Shown: positions 34,555 to 44,312 of the stretch, piece by piece
How positions within the stretch are numbered: the stretch's first letter is position 1
Layout: the number at the start of each line of letters is the position of its first letter
Assembly (NCBI RefSeq): GCF_018263925.1
Contig: NZ_JAEVHF010000006.1
Location: forward strand, 62,001 to 126,000
DNA from: Kistimonas asteriae
Lineage (GTDB): Bacteria; Pseudomonadota; Gammaproteobacteria; Pseudomonadales; Endozoicomonadaceae
DNA: 64,000 nt
Direction of reading: 5' to 3'
The notes under the pieces: generated by a model
Told to the model about the DNA's origin: nothing
The model's database searches: none
What the model saw: the letters and a program-made list of their open reading frames with translations, nothing else
Program-made: the position numbers and the translations under genes

Positions 34555-35892
34555 GTGAAACGCAATGATCTACTCGCTATCTGTCTGGCGATTTTCTCCA
34601 TGTTTCTCGGGGCAGGGAATATTATTTTTCCACCGATTGTCGGCCAGCAGGCGGGCGAATTTATCCTGCAGGGCGGACTGGGTTTCATGGCTGGTGATAT
34701 CGGCCTGACCCTGTTAACGCTGGTCGGCGTCGCCATGGCTGGCGGCCCTGACAAGGTGACCCGTGACCTGCCGGCCTGGGCGGGAAAAGCTTTCTGGATA
34801 GCGCTGTTCGCCGTCATGGGGCCTGCCTTCGTCGTACCCAGAAGTGCCCATGTTGCCTATGAGATCGGACTGCAGCCATTTATTGGTAACCCGGGCGCAC
34901 TCACCCTGAATCTATACGCCGTCGTTTTCCTGGCCATTGCCGGCTGGTTTGCAATCAACCCCAGTCGTTTGATTGTTTCGGTGGGAAAAAAGATGGCTCC
35001 CCTGCTGTTGTTGATGTTAACCGTGATTGCCATCGCTACCCTCTGGCAGCCCCAGGGCGGTATTGAAGCGGCGACCGGCGCCTATGCCAGCAATGCGTTC
35101 TCAGAAGGAATGGTGCAGGGTTACCTGACCATGGATGCCCTGGGACCACTCTGTCTGGGCTGGATGATTGCGCAACTGTTGAGAAACCACGGCGTGCGCA
35201 GTGACCGGGATATCGTCCGTTATAGCGCCATGGTGGGCCTGTTCGCAGCTCTCGGAATGGCACTGGTCTACAGCGCACTGTTGTACCTTGGCGCCACCAG
35301 CCATGGTGTTGCACCGGAAGCCACCAATGGCGCCCATATCCTGACCGCCTACATTACTGCTTTGTTCGGCACATCCGGCACGTTGATCATGGGTATTATC
35401 ATTACCCTGGCCTGTCTGACCACCGCGATCGGTACACCCAGTGCCTGCGCCGAATACTTCCACACCATTGGCCCGCGCTTCACCTATTGCCAGTACATCA
35501 TTGTTATCTACCTGGTTGCCGCCCTGGTCGCCACCCTTGGCCTGGAGCAACTGATTGCGGTTTCCATTCCAGTCATGGTGATCATTTACCCGCTGGCCAT
35601 TGCCTTGACCGTGGTTGGGATGGTACGCCGTTGGATCAAGCATCCCGTATTGGTTACACGTCTGGTTGCTGCTACCACGCTGTTGTTCGCAGCACTGGAT
35701 GGGTGGCAGGCATCCGGATTAATGCCGGCCATGCTGAATACCTTGCTGACAGATAACCTACCATTGTTTGCCCAGCACATGACCTGGCTGGTGGCAGCCG
35801 TCATCGCCTTGATTATTGGCGTACTGTACAGCCATATGAAAAAGCCAAACAGCCATGTAGACATTGCAGCAAGTGTAAGCACTGCAAAATAA
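34555..35892 (+). CDS. brnQ: BrnQ-type branched-chain amino-acid transporter (second copy)
   Basis: This 445-residue Na+/H+-coupled carrier for Leu, Ile and Val belongs to the LIVCS family. It starts with GTG 34555 after an AAGGGGGTG site. The opening (MKRNDLLAICLAIFSMFLGA, then GNIIFPPIVGQQAG) and many internal blocks match the partial BrnQ at 1-1305, so the two are paralogues. About 12 membrane segments are visible and the length is normal. The upstream region has a small ORF and a hairpin shared with the other copy. Confidence 0.94.
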   Translation: MKRNDLLAICLAIFSMFLGAGNIIFPPIVGQQAGEFILQGGLGFMAGDIGLTLLTLVGVAMAGGPDKVTRDLPAWAGKAFWIALFAVMGPAFVVPRSAHVAYEIGLQPFIGNPGALTLNLYAVVFLAIAGWFAINPSRLIVSVGKKMAPLLLLMLTVIAIATLWQPQGGIEAATGAYASNAFSEGMVQGYLTMDALGPLCLGWMIAQLLRNHGVRSDRDIVRYSAMVGLFAALGMALVYSALLYLGATSHGVAPEATNGAHILTAYITALFGTSGTLIMGIIITLACLTTAIGTPSACAEYFHTIGPRFTYCQYIIVIYLVAALVATLGLEQLIAVSIPVMVIIYPLAIALTVVGMVRRWIKHPVLVTRLVAATTLLFAALDGWQASGLMPAMLNTLLTDNLPLFAQHMTWLVAAVIALIIGVLYSHMKKPNSHVDIAASVSTAK

Positions 35893-35900
35893 TGCGATAA

Positions 35901-35922
35901 GCCGGGGAGCATAGCCCCCGGC
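35901..35922 (+). terminator. Hairpin after the second brnQ
   Basis: A 7-bp stem GCCGGGG / CCCCGGC with an 8-base loop, 8 bases after the stop. The tail is not T-rich, so this is a probable terminator only. Confidence 0.55.
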
Positions 35923-36248
35923 TAGCATCTTCAGAAATCCGGACAATAGCAGAGTACGGCTATCCACCGTGACACCTAAGCGGTAAATGACGTTTAACAC
36001 CCTTAACTGCAGCCATCACGCAGTTAATCTGCTGATAAAACATCCTTTGAAATGGATAACAGCAGCCGGGATGACAGTCTGGTTATTGCAGGATAAGCCT
36101 TTTTTGGGGTGCTCTGTACTGCACTATGGCTGCAAAAGGCACTCAGGAAAAACATATTTAAACGGCAATCGCCTGGCTCAGCACACCTGCACGGCACCTT
36201 GGAAAATAGGCGCTAAACTTAGCAATTTTATTTCTCGGTCTCTGTGCC
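35923..36248. other. Gap upstream of cfa
   Basis: About 325 bases. A frame of about 100 codons crosses it but runs into cfa in another frame and has no coding character. It presumably holds the cfa promoter; no specific site was recognised. Confidence 0.4.
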
Positions 36249-37394
36249 ATGGGCACCATTGCAAGTCATCCCGCCGGCATTGGTTACGCACGCCGGGCGC
36301 TTGAATATCTGCTGTCAGGCAGCGGTATCCATTTTGATGGCGCAAATCCCTGGGATATTCACGTTCACGACCCCCGCTTTTATTCCCGTGCCCTCAGAGA
36401 ACGCTCTCTGGGACTGGGAGAGTCCTATATGGATGGCTGGTGGGACTGCGATCAACTGGATGCCTTGTTCCAAAAGCTTCTGCAGCACCGCGCCGACCGG
36501 CTGGCGCATCGCAGGTTTGGGTTTATTCTGGACTCCCTTAAAACACGCCTGTTCAATTTCCAAAGCCGTCGTCGTGCATTCGACGTAGGTGAACAACATT
36601 ACAACCTGGGCAACGACCTGTTCTCTGTCATGCTGGATCCCAGCATGAGTTACAGCTGTGGGTACTGGAAAACCGCATCAACGCTCAAAGAAGCCCAAGC
36701 GGCCAAACTCCGGCTTATTTGTGAAAAGCTGCAACTCACTCCCGGCATGACCCTGCTGGATATCGGCTGTGGATGGGGCGGGCTTGCTGAATTTGCCGCC
36801 ACCCATTACGGGGTAGAAGTCACTGGTATCACCATATCCGATGAACAGATGAAACTGGCCTGTGAGCGAACCCGACACCTGCCGGTCAGTATCATCCTGA
36901 AGGATTACAGGGAGATGGACGGCCAGTTTGATCGCGCGGTTTCCGTGGGCATGTTTGAGCATGTGGGTGAAAAAAACTACCGGTTGTACATGGAAACTGT
37001 CCACCGACTATTGAAACCCGATGGTTATTTCCTGCTCCACACCATCGGCAATAACACCACGACACATGGCCGTGATCCGTGGATTCACAAATATATCTTC
37101 CCTAACGGGGAGATCCCCTCACCGATACAGCTGACCCGCAGTATTGAGCCATTGTTTGTTATGGAGGACTGGCAAAACTTTGGCCCCGACTACGACCGGA
37201 CGCTCCTGGCCTGGCATGAAAATTTCAAAAACCACTGGTCTGAACTGAAGTCTGCCTACGATCAACGTTTTTACCGGATGTGGACGTATTACCTGCTTTG
37301 CTTCGCCGGTGTTTTTCGCGCCAGGGAATTGCAGTTATGGCAGCTGGTTCTGTCTCACGGCAAACGACCCAACCGGTACGACGCCGCCCGTTAG
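36249..37394 (+). CDS. cfa: Cyclopropane-fatty-acyl-phospholipid synthase
   Basis: This 381-residue enzyme adds a methylene group from S-adenosylmethionine to the double bond of unsaturated phospholipid chains, typically in stationary phase or under acid stress. The SAM site LLDIGCGWGG lies at residues 169-178, preceded by the family block FDVGEQHYNLGNDLFSVMLD (111-130) and MSYSCGYW. Downstream are VSVGMFEHVG and HTIGNNTTTHG. The length matches E. coli Cfa (382). It starts at ATG 36249, and no strong ribosome site is visible. It is a single gene. Confidence 0.95.
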   Translation: MGTIASHPAGIGYARRALEYLLSGSGIHFDGANPWDIHVHDPRFYSRALRERSLGLGESYMDGWWDCDQLDALFQKLLQHRADRLAHRRFGFILDSLKTRLFNFQSRRRAFDVGEQHYNLGNDLFSVMLDPSMSYSCGYWKTASTLKEAQAAKLRLICEKLQLTPGMTLLDIGCGWGGLAEFAATHYGVEVTGITISDEQMKLACERTRHLPVSIILKDYREMDGQFDRAVSVGMFEHVGEKNYRLYMETVHRLLKPDGYFLLHTIGNNTTTHGRDPWIHKYIFPNGEIPSPIQLTRSIEPLFVMEDWQNFGPDYDRTLLAWHENFKNHWSELKSAYDQRFYRMWTYYLLCFAGVFRARELQLWQLVLSHGKRPNRYDAAR

Positions 37395-37539
37395 TACACA
37401 CTGTCAGCTACCCAAAAACACTGTCATGATCTGCAGCTGAAGTGCAGAATAAACACTGCGGTTGCCCTGCATCACGGCGTTCATCCGTCGTATCATGATA
37501 ATAGGGATATTTTCAGTACAACAATCAGAATCCATCACC

Positions 37540-38511
37540 ATGCAACGCCTGTACATTCATGGCCGGGAGATCGTCATTGATACGGTCAAGGTCAGCCTGA
37601 CGCTGTTTCGAATCATGATTCCGGCGCTTATTGTCGTCAAACTGCTGGAATTAGTGGGCTTTATTGAGATTCTTGCAACATGGATCAGTCCCCTGATGCA
37701 ACTCATGGGCCTGCCAGATGCCGCCGGTCTGATCTGGGCCACCACGATGCTGGCCAATATTTATACAGGCATGGTCGTTTTTTTTACCTTGCCGGGTGAT
37801 GTGGGCTGGACCCAGGCACAGGTCACTATCCTGGGTACACTGATGCTGCTGGCACACAGCCTGCCGATTGAGATCCGCATTGCCCAGCGAGCAGGCTGTC
37901 GCCTGCTGACACAGCTGGTGCTACGTATTGGCGGTGCTATTGTTCTGGGGATACTGCTGAACCAGCTCTACCGTTATGGTGGCTGGCTGGAAGAACCAGT
38001 TACGCGCCTGTGGCAACCCAGCGTCGGCGATGACAGTCTTAGCGCCTGGGCCCTGACGCAACTGGAAAGCTGTTTCTGGATCACTGTCACGATCATGGTG
38101 TTGCTGACGCTGCTGAAAATCCTCCGTGCCATCGGGGTTGAGCAGGCCATCAGTTACCTCCTGCAGCCCGTACTGAAGGTGCTGGGTATCAGCCCCAAGG
38201 CAACCACCATTACGATTATCGGTATTACACTCGGGCTATCCTACGGTGGCGGTCTATTAATTCGGGAAGCAGAAAGTGGAAAAGTTGATGCCGCTGATAT
38301 TTTTGCAGCGATCAGTCTCCTTGGGCTTTGCCATAGCCTGATTGAAGATACGCTGCTGATCATACTGATGGGCGCAGACCTCTCGGGCATTCTCTGGGCA
38401 AGGCTGTTGTTTGCCGTCATTGTTGTCGCCACCCTGGCCCGCTATCAGCAAAAACGCAGTGCGGGATTCAGTCAACGTTTCCTGGTGAACCCACCCAAAA
38501 CAGGCTTATAA
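37540..38511 (+). CDS. Nucleoside-recognition (Gate) domain membrane protein
   Basis: This 323-residue inner-membrane protein with about 8-9 hydrophobic segments carries two Gate/nucleoside-recognition-like halves (SpmA/SpmB-type, PF07670). Typical blocks are LFRIMIPALIVVKLLELVGF near the N-terminus, and TLGLSYGGGLLIREAESGKV then LCHSLIEDTLLI near the C-terminus. ATG 37540 (MQRLYIHGREIVIDTVKVS) is preferred over an upstream Met. The substrate is unknown; relatives are linked to nucleoside or small-solute transport. Confidence 0.8.
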   Translation: MQRLYIHGREIVIDTVKVSLTLFRIMIPALIVVKLLELVGFIEILATWISPLMQLMGLPDAAGLIWATTMLANIYTGMVVFFTLPGDVGWTQAQVTILGTLMLLAHSLPIEIRIAQRAGCRLLTQLVLRIGGAIVLGILLNQLYRYGGWLEEPVTRLWQPSVGDDSLSAWALTQLESCFWITVTIMVLLTLLKILRAIGVEQAISYLLQPVLKVLGISPKATTITIIGITLGLSYGGGLLIREAESGKVDAADIFAAISLLGLCHSLIEDTLLIILMGADLSGILWARLLFAVIVVATLARYQQKRSAGFSQRFLVNPPKTGL

Positions 38512-38577
38512 CGTATCCGTTGGCAGCTTCAAGCAACCTGTCATAGGCTGACGTAGTCTTTTATCAAGGTATTGGCA

Positions 38578-41500
38578 ATGGCAGTTAAGCAGTACAGCCG
38601 CCTTCTCCTTGGACTCCTGGCAGGGCTGATGACCATGGTAGTCATGGCAGCCCCTGCCGAGACTCCTACCAACGGCATCATGAACCTGGCGCCTCCCAGT
38701 GTTCGGATAATCAGGGATTCTATGGAGCGGGTTCAGAAAGACCCTAACCGTTCAGAAGAGAACCGGACACAGCTGACAGAGCTGTACCAGCAAACCCTGC
38801 AGTATCTTCAGGAAAGTGAAGAGAACAGTGCCACTCTGGCAGCGCTTCAAAAACGATTGCTGCAGGCTCCTGCTGAACTCAGCAGCCTGAAACAACAACA
38901 GAAGTCGCTGAAAACACCCACAGACACTGAACTGAAAAAAGACTATAGCCGTCTGCCTATGGCTGTGCTCGAAAAGCAGCTGCAGGAAAGTCAGGACCAA
39001 CAGCGAACCCTGCAACAGCAATTAAGTCAGCTCAATGAACAAATCACCAATGAGCAGGCGCGCCCCGATACGTCACAAACCCAGATCGATGCCATTGGTA
39101 CGCAACTGGTATTAATGTCCGATGAACTGGCAACACTGCTGAACAAACAGGACCAGCAGCCTTTCCCCAAAACCCGGCAGCAGATGTTATTGGCCAAACA
39201 GACTGCACTGCAAAGTAAAAGTCAGTTACTGCGCCAGGAAATACTGGCCAGCAGTACCATCCTTGACCTGATCACCCACCGTCGGGACCTGGTGCGCAAG
39301 CAACTGCAGATTCTCAATAATCAGATTGCGCTGATGCAGTCTGAAGTCAATCGCAAGCGCCGCCTGGTTACGGAAGAGACCATTGCCCATATCAGCAAAG
39401 TGACCGGACAGGACAACCCGTTGCTGGCAGAGCAGTTACGGCTGAATGCCGGGCTTGGGCAGGAGCTCTTGCAACTGAATGACCAACAATCCCAGCTTCA
39501 ACAGGAAGATAATCGTATTAAGGACCTGCAGCGACGGATGCAGGATCTGCAGCAGACCATCGAACAGCAAACCGCCGTTTTGGAAAACAACCCGTTACTG
39601 GGCAAGATTCTCAGGGAACAGCAACAGGCGTTGCCTAAGCTGCGACTGTACGACGATATTGATACCACCATCAGTGATATACGTCTTAAGCAGTTCAGTT
39701 ATGGCGAGCAGAGACAGCGACTCAGCGATCCTCAGGCAATCATTACCGCCCTCTTTCAGGAACACCAGATACCGTCTGATCAACAGACCGGCCTTGGCAG
39801 GGCTATTACGGATCAACTTCAGACCCGGAGAGACCTGCTGGATCGAGTACAGCGGGAACTGGGCACCCTGCTCTCCATCGCCATTGACCTGAAGCTGAAC
39901 CAGAAACAACTCCAGCAGAGCAGCCTGAAACTTGTCAAGTCACTGGATGACCAATTGTTCTGGATTCCAACCAATCCCCCGTTGGATATGGACTGGCTGA
40001 AAACCATACCTGCCGATATTCATGATCAATTTACCGCGCTGAATACCGGCAATATTCTCCCGGCTCTATTCCAGGGCGTCCACAAGCGTATTCCACAAAC
40101 CGTCATCATCCTTGCGATAGTGATGGTTCTGGTGATTCGGCGTAAAACCATTCAACAGGCACTCAGTGATTTATCCGCGAAAGTCGGTGATGTTCGCCAC
40201 GACAGTATCTGGGTCACACCCCACGCCCTGTTTCTGGATGCGCTACAGTGCGCCATTCCGCCGCTATTAATCGCGCTGTGTGGCTACCTGATCAGCCGGG
40301 CCGGCGGAACCTACGACAGCCTTCGTGAAATGGGAAAACTGCTACAGATTACCGGTGGGTTCTGGTGGGTGATGGCTTTTGCCACACGACTGCACTTGCC
40401 AGGTGGTATTGCTGAAACCCATTTCCGCTTGCCTGCCGTATTCAACCAGAAACTCTACCAGGTGCTCAACCTGACCCGCTGGGTCATGGCGCCACTGATC
40501 CTGCTGGTGCCAATGCGGGAAATTAATGACGTGATCAGTCAACTGCTGACCATGCTCGGCTGCGGGTCACTTGGCATTCTGTTGTACCGGTTATATCAGC
40601 AGGTTCCCAGTCTGTTTGGTTTCCGCCTTCTTGATAGTCTCATCTGGCTGTTTTTGATTGCCACCCCGCTGGGACTGATCATCCTGATCTTAACGGGGTA
40701 TTACTACACGACGCTTGTCATACTCGGACACCTGGTCATCAGCCTGTTTGTGATTGGCGTCTGGGCACTGTTAAGGGCGGTCATCAAACGCGGAATTTAT
40801 GTAGCCAGCCGTCGTCTGGCCTTCAGTCGAGCATTAAGTCGACGCGAAGCCATGCGTGAAGATCGGGAGGTAGAAATTCCCAATCTGGACCTTGAAACCA
40901 TCAACCGGCAAACCATACGCCTGCTTAATGCTTTCATGATTGCCTTGCTGGTACTGCTGCTCTACTGGGTCTGGCAGGACATGATCACCATTTTCTCCAG
41001 TATCGATGCCATCACCATTACCACCACCGGGATGAAAAGCGACACCTGGCAACTGGGCGACATTATGACAGCCCTGTTGCTGATACTGGTGACTATGGTG
41101 CTGTCGCGAAATCTGCCGGGGTTACTCGAAATTGCGGTGCTGTCACGCCTGCAGTTATCTCAGGGCTCAGGGTATGCGATCAGCACTCTGCTCAGTTATT
41201 CGATCACTGCCATCGGGGTACTCAGTGTTCTATCCACGCTGGGTGTCAGCTGGGACAAACTCCAGTGGCTGGTTGCGGCTGTCGGTGTTGGGTTGGGATT
41301 TGGCCTGCAGGAAATCTTTGCCAACTTTATTTCCGGTATCATCATCCTGTTTGAACGACCGATTCGTATTGGCGACACGGTCACCATCGGCTCACTCAGC
41401 GGTACTGTGTCACGCATCCGAATACGGGCCACCACGATTACGGATTGGGATAACAAAGAGATCGTTATCCCCAACAAAGTTTTCATTACCGATCAGCTTA

Positions 41501-41946
41501 TTAACTGGACGCTCAGTGATCCGGAAACCCGTGTCGTTATCATGGTCGGTGTTGCTTACGGCTCCGATCTTGCCAAAACCCGCGAACTGTTACTGCAGGC
41601 TGCCGATGAAGACCCTCGGGTATTAAAAGAGCCTACCCCCTCTGTCTTTTTCCTGAGTTTTGGCGACAGTACATTGAACCACGAGTTACGTGTTCACGTG
41701 AAAGAAATGGGGGATCGCCTGATCACACTCAATGACTTGAATACCCGCATCGATACCCTGTTCCGCGAACACAATATCGAAATCGCCTTCCCGCAACGGG
41801 ATATTCACATTCGCACCACCGAGCCGCCACCTTCCCACGAAGAAAAAACGGCCAAATCCCAAAGACGTCCGCAAACGACAACCCATTCATCAGACGATGA
41901 CCCCGGGCTGGATATCGGTTTCAGTGATGATGCAGAACCCATTTAA
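38578..41946 (+). CDS. MscK/KefA-like large mechanosensitive channel
   Basis: This 1122-residue protein is close to E. coli MscK (1120). A signal peptide (residues 1-25) is followed by a periplasmic Gln-rich coiled-coil domain (about 40-480). About 8-11 membrane helices follow (500-950), with a C-terminal MscS core: pore helix VGVGLGFGLQEIFANFISGI, then FERPIRIGDTVTIGSLSGTV. A disordered acidic tail ends the protein. ATG 38578 is preferred because AAGGT lies 7 bases before it; a TTG two codons earlier is in frame. It gates at moderate membrane tension and protects against osmotic downshock, alongside the small MscS at 17566. It ends at a hairpin terminator. Confidence 0.92.
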   Translation: MAVKQYSRLLLGLLAGLMTMVVMAAPAETPTNGIMNLAPPSVRIIRDSMERVQKDPNRSEENRTQLTELYQQTLQYLQESEENSATLAALQKRLLQAPAELSSLKQQQKSLKTPTDTELKKDYSRLPMAVLEKQLQESQDQQRTLQQQLSQLNEQITNEQARPDTSQTQIDAIGTQLVLMSDELATLLNKQDQQPFPKTRQQMLLAKQTALQSKSQLLRQEILASSTILDLITHRRDLVRKQLQILNNQIALMQSEVNRKRRLVTEETIAHISKVTGQDNPLLAEQLRLNAGLGQELLQLNDQQSQLQQEDNRIKDLQRRMQDLQQTIEQQTAVLENNPLLGKILREQQQALPKLRLYDDIDTTISDIRLKQFSYGEQRQRLSDPQAIITALFQEHQIPSDQQTGLGRAITDQLQTRRDLLDRVQRELGTLLSIAIDLKLNQKQLQQSSLKLVKSLDDQLFWIPTNPPLDMDWLKTIPADIHDQFTALNTGNILPALFQGVHKRIPQTVIILAIVMVLVIRRKTIQQALSDLSAKVGDVRHDSIWVTPHALFLDALQCAIPPLLIALCGYLISRAGGTYDSLREMGKLLQITGGFWWVMAFATRLHLPGGIAETHFRLPAVFNQKLYQVLNLTRWVMAPLILLVPMREINDVISQLLTMLGCGSLGILLYRLYQQVPSLFGFRLLDSLIWLFLIATPLGLIILILTGYYYTTLVILGHLVISLFVIGVWALLRAVIKRGIYVASRRLAFSRALSRREAMREDREVEIPNLDLETINRQTIRLLNAFMIALLVLLLYWVWQDMITIFSSIDAITITTTGMKSDTWQLGDIMTALLLILVTMVLSRNLPGLLEIAVLSRLQLSQGSGYAISTLLSYSITAIGVLSVLSTLGVSWDKLQWLVAAVGVGLGFGLQEIFANFISGIIILFERPIRIGDTVTIGSLSGTVSRIRIRATTITDWDNKEIVIPNKVFITDQLINWTLSDPETRVVIMVGVAYGSDLAKTRELLLQAADEDPRVLKEPTPSVFFLSFGDSTLNHELRVHVKEMGDRLITLNDLNTRIDTLFREHNIEIAFPQRDIHIRTTEPPPSHEEKTAKSQRRPQTTTHSSDDDPGLDIGFSDDAEPI

Positions 41947-41958
41947 CGCTTGAAACTA

Positions 41959-41989
41959 AACAGCCGTTTCCAGATTGGAAACGGCTGTT
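41959..41989. terminator. Terminator between convergent genes
   Basis: A perfect 13-bp stem (AACAGCCGTTTCC / GGAAACGGCTGTT) with a 5-base loop, shared by the mscK-like gene and the convergent membrane-protein gene. Confidence 0.75.
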
Positions 41990-42018
41990 AGAAACAACGG
42001 AGATTGAACGGTTGCGTT

Positions 42019-43125
42019 CTATTTTTGAGCAACAGGCTTCAGATGCTCCCTGACTTCCTGGTTATCTCCTTTCCAGATCACGCTATCAATGAAGTAATGG
42101 TGCACATTGATAAATAACGTGAAGAGCACGTAGAACAGGCGGGTTCCTGTCGATTGCGAGTCATAACTGATACTTTCATCCAGCACGGATGGCAACCATT
42201 CAAAAAAGAGCGCACCAAACAACAAAGCCAGCCCCCACCAACGGGCCTGTTCTACCCAGTAACGTTTTCGCGCTTCTGCCGTATGACGTTCAATCTTGTT
42301 ATGCATATAAACACCGCTGAACATCAGGTACTGGAGGGAATGGAAGAATGGAATGATATAGGCGTACTTTGGATTATAGAAAACAGGTGCCAGCCAGAGA
42401 TAGGCTGTCATAAAGCCCATGATGGCAACATGATTGGGTAATTTTTCCTTGAGCCAGGCTCTTCGCGCGATCAAACCACAGCAAATCGCAAAACTGATAA
42501 TCGCCAGCCAGACACTGGTCTGACCAATCCAGCCCGGAATACTGAAATAGCTATACTTGACTCCCCAGAAGTCATGCTGAGCAGATTCTGGCATAAAGAA
42601 TAAAAAGCCGCTTTCATTGGCACGGAACAATTGCACATAAGAACAGACCCAGAGAAGGTAGAGCGCTGTTTTGAACAATATAATTTCAGTTTTCTGATAA
42701 TAGGTACCACTGTTAGAGGATGTCAGAATGAAGCAACCAAAACACTGTTTGACATAGTGCCACCCTACAAAAAAGAACATTGCATGGATGAGTATACGGA
42801 CAAATAATCCATCTTGAGTGATGACGGCCGCCAGGGACAACGCCATCAAAATAACCGGAACCACAACCCCAACCATAAAGAAACGCTTATCAGTCGTGAT
42901 CCTGTTACGATGATAACGATAAAAAATCTGGTAACTGATCATGAAGTGAGGAAAGTTGACAAGAAACGCAAGACACCACGTCACATACCAAAGATCAAAA
43001 CTGCCATAAAAATCCAGAAAGGCAAGCGTGGTCAGGTAAATGATAAATGCCATTCCTCCCACTAACAGGAAATCAATTACTGGCCCATAAAAATAATTGG
43101 ATGAAGGTGTTGCCGTTGCTTTCAT
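42019..43125 (-). CDS. Unknown multi-pass membrane protein with conserved-looking histidines
   Basis: This 368-residue protein has about 9-10 membrane segments. His-containing blocks sit at the membrane surface: FPHFMISYQIFYRYHRNRI (about 58-76), HAMFFFVGWHYVKQCFGC (about 114-131), FFHSLQYLMFSGVYMHNKIE (about 262-281) and INVHHYFIDSVIWKG (about 340-354). I do not know a named family. Clustered His residues in a membrane protein recall diiron desaturase/hydroxylase or Brp/Blh-like enzymes, but the spacing is not a match I can prove. Single gene; start at ATG 43125. Confidence 0.7.
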   Translation of the reverse strand: MKATATPSSNYFYGPVIDFLLVGGMAFIIYLTTLAFLDFYGSFDLWYVTWCLAFLVNFPHFMISYQIFYRYHRNRITTDKRFFMVGVVVPVILMALSLAAVITQDGLFVRILIHAMFFFVGWHYVKQCFGCFILTSSNSGTYYQKTEIILFKTALYLLWVCSYVQLFRANESGFLFFMPESAQHDFWGVKYSYFSIPGWIGQTSVWLAIISFAICCGLIARRAWLKEKLPNHVAIMGFMTAYLWLAPVFYNPKYAYIIPFFHSLQYLMFSGVYMHNKIERHTAEARKRYWVEQARWWGLALLFGALFFEWLPSVLDESISYDSQSTGTRLFYVLFTLFINVHHYFIDSVIWKGDNQEVREHLKPVAQK

Positions 43126-43275
43126 GACATATCCTTGTCAATCACTGATGATCAGTGTTCCGTCACTTTATTGTCAGATAAATATACACTCTCCAGTATA
43201 GACAGGCATTGTTGTTCTTTCCGGAAACATGTGCGCGATCCTTCCAGGCGTTACTGGTCAGACCGCATCCAAGCC

Positions 43276-44163
43276 TTACAGACCTCTTTGCCACTCTTCT
43301 CTTAACGCTATTCGCTCCGGCTGCCGAATAGCCATACGTACCTTGTCCAGCAGTGCTGCTTTATCCCTGCCGAGGACTCCCTTCAGGATCAGATAATTGG
43401 AAGCGTGATCACTGCGAAAGATCGTTTTATTGAGAGTCAGATGTTCCAGCAGGATTTCCATCTCATTGAATAAGCCCTGTTGATCCAGTGGCTCGAATCC
43501 CTCTTCAAATCCCTGCTGGAAACGCTCCATACCAAGAGGGAAAGAGACAACCAACGTGGAAAGATACTCCGGCTGTGCTGCATTCATCAGACGGGCAGAA
43601 TGCAGTGCGTGCTGTTCAGACAACTGACTGCCACCCAAACCGTTCAAAATCATGACGGAACTTTTCATGCCAGCCTGGCGAATTTTTTCGAGTGCTACCA
43701 GGGAGGAGTCCCAGGTTTCGCCCTTCTGCACCCGTTGCAACACTTCATCGTCGCCGGATTCACAGCCGACGTACATCAGGCTGAGCCCCATCTCACGTAA
43801 TTGCGTTAATTCCGCAACGGTTTTGTTCTTCAGATTTCTGGGTAAACAATACGACGAGATACGTTGAACATCAGGCAAATAGTGATTAATTGCCGCCAGT
43901 ATCGCTTCCAGCCGCCTGAACGACAGCGTCATCGCATCACCGTCAGCAAGAAACACCCGGTCAACCGGCATGCCAGAATGCGAAACCGCTTTCAGTTCCT
44001 GTTCAATATCCCCCTGAGGCTTCGGCCTGAACGCCTTTTGATCTGCAGTATACATCTCGCAAAACGTACAACGATTCCATGAGCAGCCATTCGTGACCTG
44101 GAGAATCAGTGATTTCCACTCACTGGGCGGACGAAAGACCGGCTCGATATAACTTGGATACAC
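43276..44163 (-). CDS. Radical SAM protein
   Basis: This 295-residue radical S-adenosylmethionine protein has its cluster motif in TNGCSWNRCTFCEMY, with Cys27, Cys32 and Cys35 in a CX4CX2C spacing instead of the commoner CX3CX2C. FLADGDAM (about 71-78) and YVGCESGDDEVLQRVQKG (about 131-148) are typical of the Elp3/MiaB-like radical SAM fold. There is no extra C-terminal domain, and the substrate is unknown. It is a stand-alone gene facing away from the nfeD/qmcA pair. Confidence 0.88.
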   Translation of the reverse strand: MYPSYIEPVFRPPSEWKSLILQVTNGCSWNRCTFCEMYTADQKAFRPKPQGDIEQELKAVSHSGMPVDRVFLADGDAMTLSFRRLEAILAAINHYLPDVQRISSYCLPRNLKNKTVAELTQLREMGLSLMYVGCESGDDEVLQRVQKGETWDSSLVALEKIRQAGMKSSVMILNGLGGSQLSEQHALHSARLMNAAQPEYLSTLVVSFPLGMERFQQGFEEGFEPLDQQGLFNEMEILLEHLTLNKTIFRSDHASNYLILKGVLGRDKAALLDKVRMAIRQPERIALREEWQRGL

Positions 44164-44267
44164 GGCGTGATCCTCAGGACTTGTCAGGCAGTTGAATCAG
44201 AAGCACAAGAGTACACGAAAACCTGTCAACATCAGTAACCGGGTCGTCCGTTTACGGAATGCTATAA

Positions 44268-44300
44268 AGCAGACACCCGCCATAGTCGCGGGTGTCTGCT
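44268..44300 (-). terminator. Terminator after nfeD
   Basis: A perfect 13-bp stem (AGCAGACACCCGC / GCGGGTGTCTGCT) with a 7-base loop, followed on the minus strand by a short T-stretch (TTTAT). Confidence 0.8.
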
Positions 44301-44312
44301 TAAGAACACGTT

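Noticed and set aside
35987..36304. 105-codon plus-strand frame overlapping the start of cfa
   Set aside because: Overlaps cfa in another frame, with random-looking composition.
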